From positions 1 to 8,325 of the forward strand of contig CAAEEI010000002.1 of assembly GCA_900754855.1 (NCBI GenBank): 8,325 bases of DNA, in the 5' to 3' direction. The position numbers and the translations under genes are program-made. Under the pieces are notes generated by a model, which made no database searches, had not been told where the DNA came from, and was given only the letters and a program-made list of their open reading frames with translations. Origin of the DNA: Lachnospiraceae bacterium. Lineage in GTDB: Bacteria > Bacillota > Clostridia > Lachnospirales > Lachnospiraceae. Shown here one piece after another: positions 1 to 4,972 of this stretch (its first letter is position 1; every line of letters begins with the position of its first letter).

Positions 1-35
1 CGAATCGCCGCACCAATCTCGTCTTGCCTATATAT

Positions 36-1178
36 CTATCGCCGTTCGAGCAAAATAATATTCTCGGCGTGGCTCGTGTGCGGGAACATATCCACCGGCT
101 GTATTTTTTTTACCTGATAACCATTTCCGGTCAGATAAGAAAGGTCTCTTTTCAACGTTTCCGGATTGCAGGAGACATAGACGATTTTTTTCGGACGAAG
201 CTTCAGGAGGGCGTTGAGAAATGGTCGGCTGCTGCCGGCTCGCGGCGGGTCCATGAACACCACGTCCGCTTTTTGATGGCGTGCTGCCATCTGTATCATG
301 AAATCTCCGGCGTCCGCTTTGCAAAAACGTACGTTTTTAATTTTGTTCATTTTCGCATTGGCCACGGCGTCTCGAACCGCCTCTTTGTTTATCTCGACGG
401 CTATTACTTCTTTTGCCTGATCGGAGGCCGCCATGCCGATGGTACCAATACCGCTGTAAGCATCGATCACCGTTTCTTTTCCGGTCAGTCCGGCGAACTC
501 CAGGGCTTTATGGTAAAGAATCTCTGTCTGTATCGGATTGACCTGATAGAAAGATTTCGGAGAAATACGGAATCTTTTTCCACACAGAATGTCTTCAATA
601 TATCCCTTGCCATAGAGAATCTGCTGTTTTTCCCCCAGAATCATACTGGTGTTGCGGTCATTGACATTGGCCACGATTGTTGTAATTTCCGGATGAAGCT
701 TCCTGAGAGCCTTGACAAAATTATTTTTTGAAGGAAACACCGGGGAAGCCGTGACCAGCACCACCATAATCTGTCCCGTATGGAATCCCGTACGGATCAG
801 AATGTGACGAAGAAAACCATAACCGGTGTCTTCGTTGTAAGCCCTCATTTTAAAAGATTTCATCAGACCGGCCACAGACTGCATGATTTCATCGGCTTTC
901 TGATTTTCAATCAGACAGGAGGCAACCGGTACGATTCGGTGTGTTCCTTCCTGATAAATTCCCGTATAGCCATTTCCCTTGCGGTCTGTTCCCACCACGC
1001 CATGTACTTTATTTCTGTAGTACCAGGGTTCTTTCATTCCGATGATGGGCTGCACCTTTCCAAAAGAAGACAACAGCTTATTTGTCTGTTTTTGTTTTCT
1101 CTTCAACTGTTCCGTGTACTCCATGTGCACATGCTGACAGCCCCCACATTTTTTCTCATATGGACATTTTTTTTGCAT
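36..1178 (-). CDS. rlmD: RlmD/RumA-type 23S rRNA (uracil-C5)-methyltransferase with Fe-S motif
   Basis: The 380-aa product is a SAM-dependent RNA m5U methyltransferase of the TrmA/RlmD/RlmCD family, which methylates a uracil C5 in 23S rRNA. Visible motifs are an N-terminal cluster-binding set C5-x5-C11-x2-C14 plus C88, matching the [4Fe-4S] cysteines of RlmD; FYQVN at 210-214; the SAM-binding DAYSGIGTIG at 239-248; VEIN at 261-264; MDPPRAG at 309-315; the catalytic cysteine C337 in SCNPETLKRDL; and the terminal HTSHAEN with the probable base E372. It lacks the N-terminal TRAM domain of E. coli RlmD, so it starts directly at the cysteine motif and is about 50 residues shorter. The ATG has AAAGGA 6 nt upstream (1185-1190). 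It begins 21 nt after the DUF1275 gene and is probably cotranscribed with it. The family is secure. The exact target (U747, U1939 or both in E. coli numbering) cannot be read from the sequence, so the symbol is a family-level assignment. Confidence 0.9.
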   Translation of the reverse strand: MQKKCPYEKKCGGCQHVHMEYTEQLKRKQKQTNKLLSSFGKVQPIIGMKEPWYYRNKVHGVVGTDRKGNGYTGIYQEGTHRIVPVASCLIENQKADEIMQSVAGLMKSFKMRAYNEDTGYGFLRHILIRTGFHTGQIMVVLVTASPVFPSKNNFVKALRKLHPEITTIVANVNDRNTSMILGEKQQILYGKGYIEDILCGKRFRISPKSFYQVNPIQTEILYHKALEFAGLTGKETVIDAYSGIGTIGMAASDQAKEVIAVEINKEAVRDAVANAKMNKIKNVRFCKADAGDFMIQMAARHQKADVVFMDPPRAGSSRPFLNALLKLRPKKIVYVSCNPETLKRDLSYLTGNGYQVKKIQPVDMFPHTSHAENIILLERR

Positions 1179-1199
1179 AGTTTTTCCTTTCTTTTCTTG

Positions 1200-1871
1200 T
1201 TACCGGTCATGCTTATTACAGGTATCAATGAACATCATAAAAAATGTAAGAAGCAGTAAAAGAGAACAGACCAGTATGGCATAGGTTTTATAGAGAGCAA
1301 TGACCTTATTGCCAATGATCGCTCCGAGGACAAAAAATACGATGATCCCATAATATAACAAACTCTTTTTCAGATTTTTCTTTTCTTTTTTCTCCATATA
1401 CGTACAGAGATTCTGCGTCGCATTTCGCAAATTTCCGATACACATGGTGGTGGCAATGCCATTGCCATGAATTTTACGAAAGCTCTCTACCTGCATCCCA
1501 CAGGCAAACGAAGTCAGTGCATTGGCAAGAAGATTCTGGCTCTGGGGAATCCACGCCACCACTGCGAGGATAATGGCTTCCATCAACACCGTAATCTGCC
1601 TCCAGTGAATCAGGGTCCGGTCTCTCATTCCGGAACGAACAAACACGGCGATGGCTATTCCTGCCGCAAAGGCCAGCACCGGAAAAGCATAGCGTAAAGC
1701 TTCCTGCCATTCTCCGGAAGATAAATGCACACCGAAAAGGAGCATGTTTCCTGTCTGGGCATTGGCAAAAACTTCTCCCCTGCACAGGTAGGAGTATGCA
1801 TCCATGAACCCTCCGCTCAATGCCAGTAAAATACCGATTTTCAAGGTTTCTGATGTCTGTAATTCTTTCAT
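1200..1871 (-). CDS. DUF1275 (YoaK family) integral membrane protein
   Basis: The 223-aa product matches the DUF1275/YoaK family, whose function is unknown. The family-like blocks are the N-terminal SGGFMDAYSYLCRGEVFANAQTG (about residues 19-41) and a second block from SFACGMQVESF to TTMCIGNLRN (about 121-150). About six hydrophobic segments are visible, near residues 12-30, 62-80, 92-110, 113-131, 171-188 and 196-216. A lysine/glutamate-rich stretch (160-169) lies before the fifth. It is therefore an inner membrane protein, possibly a transporter or permease-like protein, which is inference. A GTG at 1889 could add six residues, but AAAGGA at 1881-1886 lies 9 nt before the ATG at 1871, so the ATG is preferred. 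It is followed after 21 nt by the RlmD-type gene. Upstream lies a hairpin and terminator-like region that could attenuate it. Confidence 0.85.
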   Translation of the reverse strand: MKELQTSETLKIGILLALSGGFMDAYSYLCRGEVFANAQTGNMLLFGVHLSSGEWQEALRYAFPVLAFAAGIAIAVFVRSGMRDRTLIHWRQITVLMEAIILAVVAWIPQSQNLLANALTSFACGMQVESFRKIHGNGIATTMCIGNLRNATQNLCTYMEKKEKKNLKKSLLYYGIIVFFVLGAIIGNKVIALYKTYAILVCSLLLLLTFFMMFIDTCNKHDR

Positions 1872-1962
1872 TCTCTCTTTTCCTTTCACCTTTTCCCATC
1901 TGCATCTTTCAGGTAGCTATTTTTTATTTTCCCATTCCCTCTTTCCCTTTTGTTTCAGACAT

Positions 1963-2006
1963 AAAAAGTGCCGCTGCAAAGATCATACAACGATTTTTGC
2001 AGCAGC
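1963..2006 (-). terminator. Intrinsic terminator below iscU
   Basis: Minus-strand RNA forms an 11-bp stem (arm 1996-2006 with arm 1970-1980, one G-U pair). It extends past one mismatch by four more pairs to a 5-nt UUGUA loop, and is followed two bases later by five U residues (1963-1967). The complementary strand has no U-tract and would carry a C-A mismatch, so the direction is minus. It would end transcripts from iscS-iscU or from the putative promoter at 2058-2085. Confidence 0.7.
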
Positions 2007-2052
2007 CTGAACGCTGATGAAATTGACCAGATGTCCTGTGGTTACCAATTTC
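1963..2052 (-). ncRNA. Putative small RNA or attenuator leader of about 90 nt
   Basis: On the minus strand a promoter-like element (2058-2085) is followed by two strong hairpins and a U-tract. Hairpin 1 (2018-2053) has an 8-bp TGAAATTG/CAATTTCA stem, a 3-nt bulge, a 4-bp ACCA/TGGT stem and a 9-nt loop. An 11-nt linker (TCAGCGTTCAG) follows. Hairpin 2 is the terminator described separately. The predicted start (about 2051-2052) falls at the first bases of hairpin 1, so the transcript would begin with a 5' stem. It matches no riboswitch class I can recognise. It could be an independent sRNA, a leader controlling the DUF1275 gene 92 nt below, or simply the distal 3' end of the iscSU transcript. 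Confidence 0.4.
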
Positions 2053-2057
2053 ATACT

Positions 2058-2085
2058 ATTATAATACCTGTGACGAAAAAATCAA
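2058..2085 (-). promoter_or_regulatory. Putative sigma-A promoter for the RNA or leader below iscU
   Basis: On the minus strand TTGATT (2080-2085) and TATAAT (2058-2063) are separated by 16 nt. The -10 is a perfect consensus and the -35 matches the first four positions. The predicted start is near 2051-2052, immediately at the base of a hairpin. It could serve the putative RNA, or the DUF1275 and rlmD genes through a leaky terminator. The region is A/T-rich, so a chance match is possible. Confidence 0.5.
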
Positions 2086-2146
2086 AGGAATTTTTCTTTT
2101 TTCTCTTTTTTATTAAAAATTTTTCCTGATCATCCCGAAAAAATCT

Positions 2147-2572
2147 TTATTCATGACAATGCGGACATCCTCCGCCCACCAGTTTTTCCGAATCATAAGC
2201 AATACCATGTCTGTCATAATAATCTTTCACTGCAGCTTTCACCGCTTCTTCTGCCAGAACGGAACAGTGAATTTTTGGCGCCGGCAGTCCATCCAGCGCT
2301 TCCACCACGGCTTTATTGGATAATTCCAAAGCTTCATCGATGGATTTCCCTTTAATCATTTCCGTAGCCATGGAACTGGTTGCTATGGCCGAACCACAGC
2401 CAAAGGTATTGAATTTAATATCTGTAATCACATTATCTTCTACCTTAATGTACATCTTCATAATATCGCCACATTTGGCGTTCCCTACTTCACCGATACC
2501 ATCGGCATCCTCCATCTTTCCCAGATTTCTCGGATGCTGAAAATGATCCATTACTTTTTCACTATATAACAT
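2147..2572 (-). CDS. iscU: IscU/NifU-N type Fe-S cluster assembly scaffold
   Basis: The 141-aa scaffold protein, on which Fe-S clusters are assembled from sulfur delivered by IscS before transfer to apo-proteins, acts in the cytoplasm. The family residues are all visible: C34 and D36 in NAKCGD, C59 in FGCGSA, and H102/C103 in KIHCSV, giving three conserved ligand cysteines plus the aspartate. The protein opens with YSEKVMDHFQHPRNLG, typical of the NifU N-terminal domain. It ends in an additional GGGCPHCHE tail with a CxxC pair (C136, C139), absent from E. coli IscU. An in-frame upstream extension exists, but AAGGAGA at 2581-2587 sits 8 nt before the ATG at 2572 and the homology starts there. 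The start overlaps the 3' end of iscS by 11 nt, which suggests translational coupling. There is no separate NFU or ferredoxin-like domain. Confidence 0.93.
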   Translation of the reverse strand: MLYSEKVMDHFQHPRNLGKMEDADGIGEVGNAKCGDIMKMYIKVEDNVITDIKFNTFGCGSAIATSSMATEMIKGKSIDEALELSNKAVVEALDGLPAPKIHCSVLAEEAVKAAVKDYYDRHGIAYDSEKLVGGGCPHCHE

Positions 2573-3749
2573 GTTTTCTTTCTCCTTTCTCCAGAGCTTC
2601 CCACACCGGGGAAATATCCCGCAGATAATCAATCACTTCCGGAATGGCCTTAATCATATATTCGATTTCTTCTTCTGTATTTTCTCCACATAAGGTCAGA
2701 CGTAAAGACCCGTGGGCAACTTCATGCGGCAGCCCCAGCGCCAACAGTACATGGCTGGGGTCAAGAGATCCGGAAGTGCAGGCGCTTCCCGATGAAGCGG
2801 CAATTCCCTTACTGTCCAGTAAAAGCAACAGGGACTCTCCCTCTATTCCCTCAAAACAGAAATTGATATTGCCGGGAAGACGTTTTTCTTTATCCCCATT
2901 CAGACGGGCATGAGGAATTTGTTCCAATCCTTCAATGAGTCTGTCTCTTAATTTTCTGACTTTATTTTCCTCCTCTTCCATCGTGTTCAGCTTATCTTTT
3001 AAAGCTCTGCTCATTCCCACGATGGCCGGAAGATTTTCTGTTCCCGGACGCCGGTTTCTCTCCTGGGCTCCGCCTTCCATGAGATTAAAAATCGGAGCGC
3101 CTTTTTTTACATAAAGGACGCCGATTCCTCTCGGTCCATGGAATTTATGTGCAGACAACGAAAGCATATCCATCTGCTGATCGTGAACATGAATCGGGAC
3201 GTGACCTACGGCCTGTACGGCATCAGTATGAAACAGGACGCCATGGCGGTGGCAAACCTGTACAAGCTCTTCCACCGGCTGCAATGTTCCAATCTCATTA
3301 TTCGCATACATAATCGTCACTAGCGCCGTATCTTCTCTGATGGCGCTTTCCAGTTCTTTTGGATCGACAATTCCTCCCGGTCCCACATCCAGCAGAGTAA
3401 TCGCAAATCCCTCTTTTTCCAGTTTCTGCAAAGTATGTAATACCGCATGATGCTCAATGGAAGAAGAAATGATATGCTTTTTCCCTTTTCTTTCTCCAAA
3501 TCTCGCTGCGGAAAGAATGGCCTGATTATCGGCCTCCGTTCCACCGGAAGTAAAATAGATTTCCCGAAAATCTGCGCCAAGACATTCGGCGATTTCTTCT
3601 CTTGCCTTCTGCAGGACTTCTGCCGCCTTCTGCCCTGCGGTATGAAGACTGGATGGATTTCCATATACCTCGGAAGCACATGCGGTCATCGCCTGCAGTG
3701 CTTCTGGATTAATTTTTGTTGTTGCTGCATTATCCGCATATATATACAT
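2562..3749 (-). CDS. iscS: Cysteine desulfurase (IscS/NifS family)
   Basis: The 395-aa PLP-dependent enzyme converts L-cysteine to alanine and an enzyme-bound persulfide, supplying sulfur for Fe-S clusters through the neighbouring IscU and possibly for tRNA thiolation. Visible family features are the N-terminal YADNAATT, the YGNPSSLH segment (29-36), TSGGTEADN (67-75), EHH with the PLP-stacking H101, HTDAVQ with D176, SAHKFHGPRG with Schiff-base lysine K202, RPGTEN (234-239), and the catalytic loop cysteine C324 in SSGSACTSG. Length is normal for the family. AGGGTG (3755-3760) lies 5 nt before the ATG. The gene has its own consensus promoter and leader, and overlaps iscU by 11 nt. It is distinct from SufS because of the short-loop SACTSG signature and the IscU partner. 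NifS would be an equivalent name. Confidence 0.94.
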   Translation of the reverse strand: MYIYADNAATTKINPEALQAMTACASEVYGNPSSLHTAGQKAAEVLQKAREEIAECLGADFREIYFTSGGTEADNQAILSAARFGERKGKKHIISSSIEHHAVLHTLQKLEKEGFAITLLDVGPGGIVDPKELESAIREDTALVTIMYANNEIGTLQPVEELVQVCHRHGVLFHTDAVQAVGHVPIHVHDQQMDMLSLSAHKFHGPRGIGVLYVKKGAPIFNLMEGGAQERNRRPGTENLPAIVGMSRALKDKLNTMEEEENKVRKLRDRLIEGLEQIPHARLNGDKEKRLPGNINFCFEGIEGESLLLLLDSKGIAASSGSACTSGSLDPSHVLLALGLPHEVAHGSLRLTLCGENTEEEIEYMIKAIPEVIDYLRDISPVWEALEKGERKHVI

Positions 3750-3857
3750 CTTTTCACCCTCATTTCTTCTTTTATTCCTGATTAATCCGGATGAACCGAA
3801 GTTCCCTGTCCCCTGCTTTTTCAGAGAATATGCCGGATTCTTTATTCCTATCTTTAT
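3750..3857 (-). promoter_or_regulatory. Structured 5' leader of the iscS-iscU transcript
   Basis: The predicted transcript begins near 3857, leaving about 108 untranslated nt before iscS. A 7-bp outer stem AATCCGG/CCGGATT (3833-3839 with 3784-3790) could enclose a hairpin GAAC-UUCG-GUUC (3793-3804), a very stable tetraloop with a C-G closing pair. AGGAATAAA occurs twice in the leader, near its start and just before the ribosome binding site. I see no T-box AGGGUGG signature and no riboswitch core that I recognise. Whether the fold regulates anything is unknown. Confidence 0.4.
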
Positions 3858-3899
3858 AGTGGGATTATATTAGCAAAAACCTTCTTTGTCAATAGGAAT
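3844..3899. repeat. Inverted repeat flanking the iscS promoter, candidate operator half-sites
   Basis: ATTCCTAT at 3844-3851 and its exact reverse complement ATAGGAAT at 3892-3899 are 48 bp apart centre to centre. One arm abuts the -35 element. The other lies at about +7 to +14 from the predicted start. This placement is usual for operators. The adjacent Rrf2/IscR-like regulator gene makes it a candidate ligand, which is inference. An 8-bp A/T-rich repeat can also arise by chance. Confidence 0.35.
3864..3892 (-). promoter_or_regulatory. Consensus sigma-A promoter of iscS-iscU
   Basis: The minus strand carries TTGACA (3887-3892), a spacer of exactly 17 nt, and TATAAT (3864-3869), a perfect housekeeping promoter. 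It lies just below the terminator of the upstream operon and about 115 nt above iscS, so iscSU is transcribed independently of the carB-phosphatase-rrf2 unit. A perfect consensus implies high basal activity and therefore a need for repression, consistent with control by the Rrf2 protein. Confidence 0.88.
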
Positions 3900-3910
3900 T
3901 TAAAAAAAGA

Positions 3911-3965
3911 AAAAAACAGCGCCTGCAGCTACGATCAGCACAGCGTAACTACAGACGCTTTTTTG
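3911..3965 (-). terminator. Intrinsic terminator after the rrf2 gene
   Basis: In minus-strand RNA a 16-bp stem with three G-U pairs forms between 3944-3959 and 3918-3933, with a 10-nt loop. It is followed by G and a run of U residues (3910-3917 region). The flanking A-run on the 5' side can extend the stem. On the plus strand the three wobbles become mismatches, so the intended direction is minus. It lies 45 nt below the rrf2 stop codon and separates the carB operon from iscSU. Confidence 0.9.
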
Positions 3966-4004
3966 TTTCTGTCTTTCTTTAATTATTCTGGAAAAAACTG
4001 TGCT

Positions 4005-4415
4005 CTATATTTTTTCATCCAGTAAATCTTTTAATGTGACACTATCCAGATAATCGCTGATTATCCCATCCAGTTTTTTCCATAAAGGAAGGGTGACGCA
4101 TTCTTCGGCTCTTTTACAACACTCTTTTTCTATCTCCGGACAGTTCACCGGAGCCAGCGTTTTTTCTGTTAATTTCAGAATGGAGCCGACGCTGTATTCT
4201 TCCGGACGTTTTTCCAGACGATACCCTCCTTTTTTTCCTCTTCCGCTAATCAGCATACCACCTTTATTTAAGTTGCTGACAATCATTTCCAGATATTTTA
4301 TGGAAATATCCTGTCTGGTCGCAATATCTTTCAGAGAAATCAATTCTCCATTATCATGCTGTGCCAGGTCGATCATCACCCGCAGAGCGTATCTTCCTTT
4401 GGAAGAAATCATCAT
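4005..4415 (-). CDS. Rrf2 family transcriptional regulator, IscR-like
   Basis: The 136-aa winged-helix regulator opens with the family signature MISSKGRYALRVMIDLA. A helix-turn-helix covers about residues 25-50 (SLKDIATRQDISIKYLEMIV), and the wing KGGMLISGRGKKGGYRL follows (51-67). Four cysteines, C92, C99, C100 and C106, fall in the loop where E. coli IscR carries its [2Fe-2S] ligands (C92, C98, C104), so cluster binding is likely. A GTG at 4424 would add three residues, but it lies inside the Shine-Dalgarno sequence; the ATG at 4415 is 8 nt below AGGAGG and is chosen. The gene starts 5 nt after the phosphatase stop and is followed by a terminator and the iscSU promoter. Its likely role is sensing Fe-S supply and repressing iscSU. 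CymR-type cysteine-metabolism control is the alternative, but CymR lacks this cysteine cluster. I therefore leave the symbol blank. Confidence 0.9.
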   Translation of the reverse strand: MMISSKGRYALRVMIDLAQHDNGELISLKDIATRQDISIKYLEMIVSNLNKGGMLISGRGKKGGYRLEKRPEEYSVGSILKLTEKTLAPVNCPEIEKECCKRAEECVTLPLWKKLDGIISDYLDSVTLKDLLDEKI

Positions 4416-4420
4416 AGCCG

Positions 4421-4972
4421 TCACCTCCTGCTCTTATACTGTTGATATACCCAACACACAATAGCGCTGCTTATAATACCTGCCAGTGCGCCGCCAAGGA
4501 CGTCCGTTGGGTAATGTACACCCACATACAGTCTGGACAGACCGATGAGAAAAGCCAGAATGAGAAAAATCATCCCCTTTTTCTCCGGCAGCATACGATA
4601 CAGAATCAGTGCACAGGCAAAAGATGCGCAGGTATGGCCTGAAGGAAAAGAATAATCAGACAGCCGGGGAACCAGAGGAACCAGTCCCTCAAGAACATCA
4701 TAGGGTCTGGGTCTTGCCACCAGATTTTTCAGCAGCACATTGGTGATCACCGCCCCTGTTCCCAGAGAGCAGAGACTTAATACCCCTGCGGTTCTTGTCT
4801 TTTTTCTCATCAGGAGAACCACCGCTGTCAGGATCCAGAACCATCCGGCATCCCCTAGAAAGGACACCAGTTTCCAAAACGGCGTCCACAGGTCATACCG
4901 GAGATTTTCCTGTATCCATAACAGAATCATGCCATCCATGTGCAGTATCCATTCCATAAGTTTATTTATCAT
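4421..4972 (-). CDS. PAP2-family membrane phosphatase
   Basis: The 183-aa integral membrane protein has the complete three-part PAP2 (type 2 phosphatidic acid phosphatase) active site: K82-x6-R89-P90, the PSGH motif at 110-113, and SR-x5-H-x3-D at S146/R147, H153 and D157. Hydrophobic segments lie near 45-56, 62-80, 114-126, 132-146 and 157-177. Family members dephosphorylate lipid phosphates or diphosphates on the outer face of the membrane. A BcrC-like undecaprenyl-diphosphate phosphatase or a phosphatidylglycerophosphate phosphatase are both possible, and motif content alone does not decide. AAGGAA (4977-4982) sits 4 nt before the ATG, inside the end of carB, and the two genes overlap by 11 nt. 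The stop codon is embedded in the next gene's ribosome binding site, so it appears translationally coupled on both sides. Confidence 0.9.
   Translation of the reverse strand: MINKLMEWILHMDGMILLWIQENLRYDLWTPFWKLVSFLGDAGWFWILTAVVLLMRKKTRTAGVLSLCSLGTGAVITNVLLKNLVARPRPYDVLEGLVPLVPRLSDYSFPSGHTCASFACALILYRMLPEKKGMIFLILAFLIGLSRLYVGVHYPTDVLGGALAGIISSAIVCWVYQQYKSRR
4424..4429 (-). promoter_or_regulatory. Ribosome binding site fixing the rrf2 start
   Basis: AGGAGG (minus strand) with the extension AGGAGGTGA (4421-4429) is near-perfectly complementary to the 16S rRNA tail. Its final TGA is the stop codon of the upstream phosphatase gene, and its GTG is the false upstream start of the regulator. The ATG 8 nt below is therefore the start. 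Termination of the phosphatase would place ribosomes directly on this site. Confidence 0.85.

Noticed and set aside
24..731. Long plus-strand open frame of 235 codons opposite the RlmD-type gene.
   Set aside because: It is antisense to a gene with full catalytic motifs, has no ribosome binding site and shows no recognisable domain. The other plus-strand frames opposite carB, iscS and the rest were dismissed for the same reason.
1970..2053. Known riboswitch (preQ1, THF, fluoride, ZTP, guanidine or T-box) below iscU.
   Set aside because: None of the conserved core sequences that I know for these classes is visible. A covariance-model search would settle it.
2115..2144. Weak hairpin just below the iscU stop followed by a U-run, as an iscU terminator.
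   Set aside because: The stem is about six pairs, almost all A-U, with an 11-nt loop. The stronger hairpin at 1970-2006 is a better terminator.
4433..4461. Promoter-like TTGTGT-17-TATAAG in the 3' end of the phosphatase gene, with a GTTG/CAAC palindrome in the spacer, as an autoregulated rrf2 promoter.
   Set aside because: The predicted start would fall inside the Shine-Dalgarno sequence of rrf2, and the -35 matches only three of six positions. The bases are also constrained as codons of the phosphatase.
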